A stretch of 64,000 nt of DNA from Trogon surrucura (lineage: Eukaryota > Chordata > Aves > Trogoniformes > Trogonidae), in contig CM036629.1 of the NCBI GenBank assembly GCA_020746105.1, positions 503,501 to 567,500 on the forward strand, read 5' to 3'. Shown piece after piece: positions 21,861 to 33,000 of this stretch. The notes under the pieces are model-generated. The model saw nothing but the letters and a program-made list of their open reading frames with translations. It had not been told where the DNA came from and searched no databases. The position numbers were made by a program, and so were the translations under genes. Numbering within the stretch: the stretch's first letter is position 1; every line of letters begins with the position of its first letter.

Positions 21861-22739
21861 GACTGGAAGCAATGAGGAAGGAGGAAAACAAAAGGAGAAA
21901 GAGACAGTGAGAAACTGTTCCCTCGGCTAATGACCCACATGGCACCATGAAAAAAAAACAGGGTGCTGAGGATGGGGAAAAGATACTGGCTGACGCATTT
22001 CATTCACGGTCGTTACCCTGGAAGGTACCCGGCAAGGCAGCCCTCCCTGCCTGTCCCCGCAGCTGCTGTGGGGAGCTTGGCCATGGGGAGCCAGGCTCGT
22101 CCCCATCTCTGACCCCCACTGCCTCACAAGCGCTTTGCCCCACAACAGACCCAGCTCAGGCAAACGTTTGCCAGCGGCTGAGCTTCAGCTGTTCCTGCCG
22201 GACGGAACCACCAACGGCCCCCACACCTTGTAAACACACACCTACCTGTTGTACCAACCGACGCGCTGTAAATCAATACCATAAATACGGGCTGAGAGAC
22301 TGTTCGAGACAGCTCCTGCTCGGTGCTGGCAATCTGGAGGGAAGGGGAATGGACAGAGGCAAGAGGACAAAGACAGTGCGAGGGCTAAAGCCAGGCTCAG
22401 CTGCTCGGTGCACACCCCCTGTACGTGCCCCACTTGGCCTTTTGCAAAATCCTCCAAAGGACAGAGCCTGGCAAGTGCTAATGTTCAGGTCAGCCAAGAA
22501 GCTCCTGCCTCAGGAGTGGCACTCGATGGCATTTATTCCAGCCTAAAGACCAGGGACAGATGTATCAAAGGTACCTCAGCAGCCAGGGAAACTTCAAGTC
22601 CCTAGGAGCAGGAGGTCGGGGAGGGGAAGCAAGGCAGCCACCGGGTCCGTCTGGAGCAGAGACAGAATGAACTGGGAGCATCAAAGCGTTCTGTGCCGCT
22701 TCCCCGCAGCTGGCGTGCTACACAGCCCTCCTGTAACAC

Positions 22740-23010
22740 TTAGGAAATTGCATATGGAAAGACAGGATAAAAACCATTATCTAGGACTGAGAATTCAAAA
22801 ATGAAGGAAGAACAGAATGTATGTTGCCAAAGCAACTTTAATTCTGCTCCTCTATGCATATGCATTATGATACTGTCTTTAATTACGCAGTCACACGCTG
22901 CCTCACTTAGTAAGCAGGATGGTCACGTAAGAGGGTAAAATAAGGTTGCATGAGCATGTTGTCACTTCACGAGATTTATACAACAGCTGTTATCACACAA
23001 ATATGTGGAA
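22740..23010. promoter_or_regulatory. Enhancer-like block: RFX X-box plus POU MORE palindrome
   Basis: GTTGCCAAAGCAAC (22823-22836) is a near-consensus RFX X-box with both half-sites intact. ATGCATATGCAT (22854-22865) is identical to the MORE element bound by POU-domain dimers. A TTTAATTA homeodomain-type site follows at about 22878. The spacing and lack of repeats suggest a compact regulatory element. Confidence 0.42.
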
Positions 23011-23898
23011 AGTTGCTCCCTAGAATAGAAAAATCTTTCCGAATTTTCTAAGCAGCAAGGGCTGGATAGTCAAGCTCGGTAGCAATACAGAGATAGCGTC
23101 AATTCCCAGTTTCGTAAAATGTTTTTATCTTCTAACTTAAACAGAAGATACAGACTCCAGCTTCTCCCATTCATTAAGGTGCCAGAAAGTAGTAAGAACA
23201 CCTGCCAGCCTAAGGGGAAGTGTTGAGGATTCTGCAGGAGGACCTGAAACACTAGGATAAATTGGTACTTTGGAGCCAAAATTTAAGCATCATAGTGAAT
23301 GCAGACGCATGGCTTGAAGAATGACTTCCAGTTGGAGGTTTCCACCAACTCTTTACAACATCAGTGCCTCGGGATTCCTCTCGTACAATTCCTGACAGAA
23401 AAAACACCCTAAAAATACTGATATTTACTGCCAAGCTCAACATTTTAAAGAAGAAATTATAAACTAATCTTCCTCTTTCACATAGCAAGTCACATCTTGC
23501 ACCCTTCCAACCAAGTTGGGGTTTGGCACGTAACTGATCACAGCGGAGCTGCCTCATCAACAAACATGGTTTGCTGAGTATTCATAATGAGATAGCAGTC
23601 TTGCCAAATTCTGAGCAAGCTCTACATCTAACCTTCTTCCTCTCCTGCGGCTAGGCTTTACCAACCAAAAGCCCAAGTTCAGTTTTGACTTCTAGAGTTT
23701 CTCTGCAGGCACTGCTCAGGTCCAGCTGGACACATGGCCGCCTCCAACGCCGCTGCACTGTTAGCCAGCCAACCCTGCCTGCTAGTGGAAGAAGGATCCA
23801 ACCAACATTGACCCATAAGTTCCAAAAAGGTGTTGACAAGTGTCCGAGGGCTGCAAGTCCTTGAGAATTGGTCTGCTATCCTGGCAAAACCAAGAGTT

Positions 23899-24085
23899 CA
23901 GAGAATCATAGAATTGCTTAAGTGAGAAAAGACCCTTAAGACCATAGAGTCCAACCACAAACCTAACTATGCCAAATCCACCACTAAATCATGTCCACAT
24001 GTCTTTTAAATATCTCTAGGGATGGTGATTCCACCACTTCCCCAGGCAGCCTGTTCCAGCACTTGACAACCTGTCTGGTGAACTC
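23899..24085 (-). mobile_element. Old CR1 LINE 3' end fragment
   Basis: The plus strand reads AGAATCATAGAATTGC, then the reverse complement of a CR1 3' UTR and the last ORF2 codons. On the minus strand a frame ends [19 protein letters not shown], matching the CR1 ORF2 C terminus. The tail has about one and a half degenerate octamers (TCATAGAA type), a different subfamily from the copy at 35.9 kb. Similarity fades after about 24085. It is short, diverged and in the same orientation as ZFHX3. Confidence 0.88.
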
Positions 24086-27000
24086 ACACGCCTCCCTGGA
24101 AGCCCCTGTGAACGCGGTGTGTTTTCCCTTCTCCGGGGTTCTAGCCAATGGATCCAGAAGGGCATGAGGTCCAGAAGAGGATAAGGTGGCAGACAGCAGT
24201 CTACAGAAAGGGAAGATCCACCAGGCATCTCGAAAGGACAGGACGGTCTTCTCCCAGCAGGAAGACAGCCCCATGGAGGGCTTGCCTTTGGCAGCCGACC
24301 GTGCTCCAGAACTGGCACGCTGACAACACAAACAGGCGCCGCACCGCGCAGGCTCATTGCTGGGACAGAAAACGCAAGCGCTCCCCCAGACACAGGCTCC
24401 CATGCACAGGCACAGCCAGTCTCTCAGATCTTCACAGGATCATTAGCATAAACAGCTTTTCAAGCAGCAGGAAGCAAAGGAAACGCGGAACAAAACAGGA
24501 CTGAAAGCTGTAGGGCTCAAGCACTTGGCATGGAACTAAGAGAAAGGGTCTCCTTGAAAAGGTGAACCTTCTACATTATCCCCATTTTTTCCTCTGTCCT
24601 TCAAACCAGCTCAAACTGAGCCAATGCGAGTAATACAAGATTTGGGCAGCTTTTCAGAAAACATTTTGTTATGAACTATTATTCCAAGTTTGCTGATCCC
24701 TTTGAGCCAGCTACTGTACTACACGCGAAAACATTTATACAATCATCAACCCACTGCCATTGAGAGCAGAGCAATCCAGAGGAGTGCCAGAGGGGTTTCA
24801 GGGAGCAGCTGGGGAAAAGAGTGTTTATTCCTCCAGAGAGACTCTTTGCACTGGAAGTATTTCGTAGGGGAGGCAAACTAGCTTAAGTCGCATTTCTCTC
24901 TACAAAACAAAGCAAAGCACTTGCTTAGTTTGGAAGCAAAACAGCGTTTAAACGCCCCCAGGACAAGGAGCTCTTCTCAGGTCCTGCACAAGTCTTTCCT
25001 CTTGTGTGGGACACCACAGAAGTTTCAGATTTTGTTTCCACACTGGTTTGTTTCAAAACATCACACATTCCACCATTCCGCAGTTGCACAACTTAGCCCT
25101 TTGCTCTAAACGCCCAACACATTTCTTGTCAAATGCTGTTTCCAGCCTACGTTGCCGCATAAAGAACTACATTTGCATCTGGTTTGCATTTTCAGTGCGC
25201 TGTTGTTGACCCGACTCCAAAACTCACTGAAGGACCTGTTGAGGACAAAGCGTCTCGCTCTGTCGCTCAGACTCCATGGTCCCCCGCCAAGGTGTCCCCA
25301 TGCCTTGGTGCCCGGGGAAGAGGGCTCTTCTGCTCCCTGCTTTTGCCACAGCCTGAAGCTCTCCCTTTCCCCCTCCTTCATCTCCACCCCAGCAGCCTGT
25401 CCTGTACCTTGTGTAGGTAAGAGCTGCCGCAGCTCTGTCCGGGCCACCTACAAAGGGCAGCGACACCGTAAAACCCTGAGCTGGGCAACACCTACACCCA
25501 CCTAACCCAGAGGTGCTTGGCCAGAGAGAAGACCTGGATTGTTCCGAGTTTCAAACACCGTAAAGACGCGTATAAACAAATCCAAGCGGCACTGCAATTG
25601 CCAGAGCCTTGCTCCTGAATCCAAGGAGAAAGCGCGGCATTTATAGCAAGACCACGGGACGCAAGCCACAGCAGCGACTCCTGACAGCAAGGGGTTCCAG
25701 CTGGCTCCTGCGGCTCGCTCAATGGTTCATCACCTCCCATCCTCCAGTTACTGCGGCACTGAGCAGCCCCACCCAGCCTGCCCCAAACTCCGGAGGCGTT
25801 TGTGCTGCTCCTCCCCGAGCAGCTCCTATAAACCATCCCAGCCCTGCCATGGACCCCGGGAGCAGACGCAGACAGCCACGGCCAGCCTGGCCCCAGAGCC
25901 GCTGCGCCTGCAGACGCACACGCCCGGGGAAGAAGCCCTGCCAACGCTCCTTCCTCCTCCCGATTTACCCAAACAACATGTGTGCTCCAGACTAGTGTCA
26001 AGGGCCAAGCGGAGGGTAAGAGTTAAGATTCATAAGTCATGCAGATCTCCTCTGCCAGGGCTCAGATCCAGTCCTTGTTAGGAAACAGAGAGGCTGCCTG
26101 GTGCCGGGCTCAGTCGCTGCTCCCCACTGGCCGGGGCAGCCGGCGCTCGGGACAGGGCGAGCGTGAGGTCACTGGGTAACCGCTCCGCTCGCTGCTTCCA
26201 CAGCACCACGGCTGCCTGGTACAGTAGTTCTGAATTACATGTCGGGGTTGCAAAGGTCACCAGGACGTGTGCTCAGATCGGCCAGTAAGGTTTCGGTACA
26301 GAGTAAATTTTAACGGTCACTGCTGTATCACTGGAAGATAATCTAAAAAAACCAACCCCCATAACCCTGAACCGGGCAAAAAAACCTGCCGGTATGGCTG
26401 GGAAACCTGCCCACCTGGAGTGCTTTCTGGGCAAACTTCTAGGAGATCCAAGCAGTCCCATGCTCCTGCAACCAGCACCTGCACGCTCCTCTGCTACCGA
26501 AACAGGGCCCTGCTCCAGACTTCAGATACACTCCAAGCATTTTATCTGGTCAAAACAAACCCTCCTGACTGCAGCAACCGACAGGAGTCGATAACCACAC
26601 GCTGCTCGACGGCTCAAAGTCTCAAGTTCACGCTCTCCTAGTCCACAGCGTGCAGCCGCTCCATCCGCTGCTCCATCCCCAACGCACTTCAGAACAAACA
26701 CATCTCTTGTGAAAGTTTAACCACCTCACAAGGGAGAGCTGACACAAACTCAGATAAACACGGGTTTCAAAGCACGTGCCGGGGGGATCTGCACGGATCA
26801 GGGAGGACTGCGCTGCGGCACACCTGCGAGGGATGCGAAGACGGGGAAGGAAGTTGCTACCTACACTTCTCCAGACCTCCAGGACTGAAAGTGTTACTCT
26901 GCTGCTTGGCCTCTTGCTAATTGTGGGTTTTATTTTTATTTCCTATTACCCTCTTGCACGCCTGATGAGATTATCTTACCGGAACTGACACAGCTGGAGG

Positions 27001-30000
27001 CTGTAGCCATACATGGAGCCTCTCAGGAGGCAATGCAATTTTATTTTCATTGATCAGAAATCAGCAGGGCAGTAAATGATGGGAAATTCCATTAGGAGAA
27101 ATACCGGGCCACAAGACCCAACTGTCTCGGTACACCCAAATCCCAGAAAGTCCCGTCCTTCCTTGAAGTCCCATCTGGATGCTGACAGAGGAGGCTCATC
27201 TTTCTTCCTCCCAAAATGGAGTAAAGCCACTAACCTGATATTCTTAATCGCCGGCTGCTCTGCCGGAAGCGGAGGCAATGCTGTCAAAACACCCCCAAGG
27301 GCTCACTTAGCTGAGACAAAGTCTTTGGTGGAGGCAGCGGCGCTGGCTGCCCCGGCTGGGCCTGGCAGGCTGCCGGCAGGGCTGCGGAGCGTCACGGCAC
27401 GTGCGCGACACCACAGCCCCTGTCGCACCGCACGGGCTGGTGCCGACGGCCGGTCCCGCAAGCAGCCGAGAGGGTGCCCGGCTCGCACGCCGGCCCCGTT
27501 TGGAGCCCAGGTCCCCAGCGAAGCACCACCAGGAGCAGCCTGCCTCCTGCAGGGGCGGGGGTCTGGGGGCACGCACCGCTCAGGGGAAACTCCTCCTGAC
27601 AGAGCTGCACAGAGCTCTTACAGACTCATCTGAGCCCAAACGGAGAAACCACATTTCGACCCTTCTATTTTAAAATACCACGTACGCATAACACGCACTC
27701 AGTTCCACATGCCTGGATCTAAACCCTACCATCGAGCCTCTCTGATTAAAAGCCACGTTTGACCCATCACGCTGTTAATTTCAGCACGTGCCTGGGCCAA
27801 AAGCAGAGTCCTTGGCCCCCCGCAGCAGGACGGACAAGCCCCCTCAGCAGCGCAGGGGTTAACAGAAGCTGACCGCAGCACAGTTGTTAAGGTAATCAAT
27901 ACCAGTGAGATACTAAAGCAGCATAAGCCACATTATTGATTGCCAGGCAGATGATAAAACTGTTTATTATGATAATTGCAGGGTGCCTGCAAGATGCTCC
28001 TAGCGCTGTCTTGAGCTTTTTACAAAAATAAGAATTACCAGAGCATAATCTTCTGTCTGAAGCCCTTCTGAACCTTGCTGGGAGCCCTCCACACCGTGCC
28101 GTGCCAAAGCAGTAACTCTGAGGCCCCTTCACCTCCCAGCTACTGCCTGGACAGAGGGCACGTTACTAGACATAGTCCCCAACTACTTATCGCACTATTC
28201 GCACTTCACGTGCCGGTGTATGTGCACACGCACCCCCATGCTCGCCTTTCCCGGCAGCACCCCCCTTCCAGGGAACCAGAGCTCAAACACCAGAACCTGT
28301 AACTTGAGTTTGGGATCCTCCTGCTGAGCAGCTGAAAATCAAATCCCAACATCCCACTCCAAAACATTTTCTTCAGTATTTCCATCGTTTTTTTTCCTCT
28401 GCTTTGGACTTTCTACAGTTTCCTATGTTCTTCCAAGAATTTTCCCCTTTGGGGCCTAAATTATCATGCAATGCATTAAAAATTCTTTTTTAGAAGGCTG
28501 ACCTCCAGATACACTTGGTCTGGGAGATCTGCCTCTGCGCAGCGCTGGGTGTCTGCGCGCGCCGGCTGTGCCTCCAAAGAGGTGACACACGGCAGCTCGT
28601 CACCCTGCCACCAGGTGCCCGTGAGATCGGCAACTGATCTGCCGGCGTAAAGCAGGAGAGCATTTTGATTCTGAAGTCAAGTTTCTCTTGAATTAAACGC
28701 AGTAACAGGCATCGTCTGGCCTTCAGAAGATAAGCAAAATGCAAGCTGCCAGATTGTATCTACTCCAGCAAAAGCATCTATTACTTCTCCATCAGCAGGA
28801 GCAGGCATAAAAACTGTAACATAACCAGGCTCCACGTTGCCACCACTGCCAAATGACAGCTGAAAATGAGCTTAACAAGGGCTGAAGCTCCAGGGTTCTG
28901 TCAGCAGCTCTACGGGCAGTAATTATGGAGTACGGGTCCCATTATCTCCCAGTACGGACAAGGCTCTGACAGCTTCATCTCAGTAGTAACCCAAAGGACC
29001 ATATGCTACGGGCCACAGGCAGTACTCGGTGCAAACCCCACTGTGTCGGCTGGCTGCTTTCACACAACCTGGGTCACTTTCTCTAAGTAATCACAGTCAA
29101 CACTGAGAACAAACTTCACGCCAGTCTGAGCTGTCTTACTACGGGCTGGCCTCAACCTGGATCAGACCACAGATGGTGCTTCTGGCTAATGCTCCGGCCC
29201 TTCCTCCTCCTAACATCTTCTCTCGTCAGCACTGGAACAACCTCCCTACTCCCTGGTGTCTCCTCTCCCCTCTAAAAGGCTGCCACTGCCTCCACAAGCA
29301 GAGTCAGCAAAAGATTCCCAAGCCAAGTTCTTCAGGGTGACAGATGAAGCCTCACACGTCCTCACCACCCTGTTGCCCTTCCACTGCTAACCCAACCTCT
29401 TCTTTCCAGGCTGGTCTTTCCCGAGCACATCTGTATTGCAGGAGATCAACAAGGACGGCGCCGCACCTCTGCAGCTCGTTTGCAGAGCAGTTGGAAGGTT
29501 AACAATGGAACTGAGGATGTGATCGAAGCGGCACTCACTGAGCGAACAGTCACACCCCACAGCCGCTGCCTGCGAGGCTGCAGATCCGGACACGACCTTC
29601 TGGAACTTGTCCCCTTTCAGCCTAAGCACTGGTGCTGGGCTGCAGAGCCTCCCGGAACTCACCACAGAGCTCTTGGAGGGCTGGGGCTGCTCTTCAACTC
29701 TCATCGGTAATTCTGAGTGTTATCAAGGTGAAAACAATCCTTTCTTACTAAAACCTAGACAAGGGAGGCGACCTCCCTTCCTCCCACCCTCCCTAAGAGC
29801 CAGCCTCAACCTTTCCTTTCCCCCCAGGGCCAGACGAGTGACCCACAGCCAGTGCGGCACGTTCTGCCAGACATGGGACCCGTTGCTGTTCCTAGAAAAC
29901 TTGTCACTATTTATGGCCATCCCCGGTGGCACCTCTGCAGGCGTTCCCAAAGTGGGCTCCTCCAGCCGAAGCACTAACACGGGCCTCGCACATCGCTGAG

Positions 30001-33000
30001 CTCCCTGGGCAGAGCCCCGCGGGGTCCTCCCCGGGAGATGAAGCCAGTGCCACCAACCACAGTCGTTGGGACAGTGGTGGAGGCACTTCCCCGAAGCCTT
30101 ACTGGGATTTGGGTTTTCCTCAGCCTGTTCTAGGACAATTTTCTAGAAAACAATTCAGAGTCTTAAAAAATTTTGTGTACTCCTCCATGTAATGGGAGAA
30201 AATATGGGACATTTTAACAACGGACAGAGCATCCGAACAGTGTCCGAAGTCAAGGAGGGACAAGGAACAAACACGAGGCAGTAAATCCTCTCGGTTGCCT
30301 ATGGAAAGCTTCACAAAACAAATCAACTTTCTAGCAGTAAGAAAGGCTGCTTCTACAGCATAAGAGGACAAGTCAAATAACAGTCCTGAAGATGACTACT
30401 GAGCAGCCAGCCCATCCTTCAGACACCCACACTTCCCCACTAAGGCCTGGAAAGGTCACCACTTAGAGCCAGCAAGACCAGGCAACGGGAGAGACGGATC
30501 AATCTTTTAAACACAAAACAAAAAAACTCTAACACAGCAGCCAAAAGGGTCGATGGAATTTCAAGTGGTCTTCTCTGTCTTCTGTGTTGTTAATACCTCC
30601 GTGCTCAGAGAGCTGCTGCAGAAAGCCTCTTAAGCCAGGGACTAACCCGCGCTGAGGAACTCCAGGCTCCCCGTGTAAACCGCTTTGGTACCAGCCAGGG
30701 TAATTACTGCCTCAACAGGACCGGCAGTTGCTAACCACGATGGACCCAGATAGCAAAGACTCGCCAGCAAAGACTGCTGGGGATCGTCACCTACATGCGT
30801 AAGGCTCTGCTTGTATCAGGAAAAAAAAAAGAAAAAAAGAAAAAGACTCAAAGCCATTTCAGTTAAACAGCAGCACCTTACCAGCTCCCAGTAAACTACA
30901 GCTGAGAAAAGGGATTAAATAGCTCCAAGATATAAGTTTGTGGGTTTTTAAATCCTGCAAAACCCACCGCATCCATGACGGCTGGAGCAGCAAAAGTCAA
31001 GCTACTGGAAGCCACTGGGACGTGCGGGACGGTGAAGCACTCTGGTGATTCTGCGGTGGATCAAGCACGCTTGCACCTCGTCGCTTTCGGCATTGTCTAT
31101 CCTTCCTCCTGTAACGGTGCCCGGAGGCTCCAGTAACGCTGCTGGAGCAGCAGCACCTGCCCGGCACTGCACACCCCCAGCTCAGCGCTGTCCCCAGCTG
31201 GGGCAGCGGATCCCTCCGTCCACGCAGGGTTCGTACCCCCACGGTCCACCAAAGACCATCCCGGACAGTGAAAGCCACCCAGGATCCAGCCCCCTTCCCC
31301 AGGCGAGGACGCCAGCTTGCATTCCTCCTGCAGAGAAGCCAGGGACAGCAGAGTGGTGCCCCAATATCACTTACTTTTCTGAAAAACATCTGTTTTCATT
31401 ATCACCATTACTTTTAATTAGCACTTTACAGCAGCCTTAAGCCCTCCCAGCTGGAGGAAAGTTCTGTTCCTAAATGAACAATTAGAAGGTTCACTAAGGG
31501 AATTTTTCTCTCATCTTCAGAAATGCCTTTCTCAGCAGAGCTAAAGGCAAAGCACCTGGTTAAATGGAGCTCCCTTGAAGGGGGATCTGCAGTCGTGCCT
31601 CAAAGCCCGCAGGTCGCCCCGGGATTCCCGCGGCAGGAGCGGGATACTCAAGTCAGGAACTTGAAATGCTGAACTTCAGCATTGCTAATGAAGGGGTCTT
31701 AACGCTTCTGCCCTGCATCACTCGCCGAACAGCCTCGTCTTCCTCACCTGGTCACAATAATTGCCCTGAGAAAAAGCAGAGGATTTAATGCCCGTCTCAC
31801 TTGTGGAAGGCCCTTGACATAATTTAATTTGCTGAAGAGTTCAGGCCACATACAAGCTGAAAAGACAGAGCCCTATTAAATGCGTAAGAAAATAAGTCCA
31901 TATGAAGTCCATAATTACTGGAAACGTGGTCTCCTGATCAAGCGCTTCTTTGAAAAACCAGCAGTGAGAAACATCCACAAAAAAGGCCCCAAGAGGCTCA
32001 CTCGGCCGTTTCAAGGAAGCAAAAAGACAGAGAGGTGAAATGTCAGAAGGACGTTGCGGGAAAGGGCTGTCCCACAGGCCACCAGCATCAACGGATTCAA
32101 GGCTTTAATTAGAAACAAGCCACGAAGCTCCCAAATTTTTCAGTCAACATCGATCAAAAGCACACGTACCATCCCCTCTCCAGCTCAAACAGGGCCCGCA
32201 CCCTCACCTGCTGCTCCCACGACACCCCAGGCCTGGGCAGCCCTCAGCACCCCATCCCACCCCAGGAGGGCAGAACCCGTGAGGGAAGGTGACCAAGATG
32301 CTTACCCCTCATCTTACCCAAATCCAGCTCCTTCCTCGGAGCACAGGACTGAAATTTTACAGGGCTTCACACCCATGATAAAGTCCAAAAGCCCGTGCAA
32401 GGAAGGGGTGCAGAACCGGCGCGGTTACTGCACAACCCAGCAGCACGTGGTCCGTGCCCTCAGTTTCTTTGTCCCTCGTTAACGTTCACCGAAGCAGAAC
32501 CTGCCCAACACCACTGCATTTATCACAATTCACGTTTGTGGCTGGAATACAAGGCTTGCATTAGAGAAAGTATTCCAGAACCATTTTGACCATCCTAAAG
32601 TCTACAGAATGACGAGGCTTAAAAAACCACTGCTGTCATCACTGCCACTCAAAATTTGTAACCCTTTACGTCACTTGGTTTGCCCTGCTCCCGTTCACAT
32701 TTGCCCTCCTCCTCCTCACATTTCACATCAACTTTCTCTTTTTCCTTTGAAGCCCACTTCTCAGCACCGAGTTCAATTCCACTTAGTGAAACTCCTTGGT
32801 AGATCTGAAATAAACTTCATTTATTTAACCTGTGTCTACGCCTCCTGCCTGGAAAAGTTTTTCATCCACAGTCCATAGCCCACAATACTGGACACAAACA
32901 CCAGCACCAGGAGATTCCTCGGCTTGCTTTGAAACCTGCAGAGCCCAGGAACCTGTCCCGGCTGGGGGAGCCAAGCCCGTGGGCGCCGGTACCGGGTCCT

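Larger units (their letters stand above)
17145..23898 (-). other. ZFHX3: ZFHX3 5' intron, proximal part
   Basis: Non-coding DNA upstream of the first coding exon, expected to be intronic between a 5' non-coding exon and the coding exon. Mostly unique sequence. Enhancer-like blocks with dense homeodomain/FOX/TCF/POU/RFX-type sites are at about 20220-20480, 21760-21860 and 22740-23010. 18700-19020 is AT-rich. A13 lies at 19979-19991. No coding exon is supported. Confidence 0.7.

Noticed and set aside
27330-27560. CpG-rich patch as a ZFHX3 first exon and promoter
   Set aside because: The composition is suggestive, but no donor site, core promoter pattern or conservation can be shown from sequence alone, so it is only mentioned in the intron entry.
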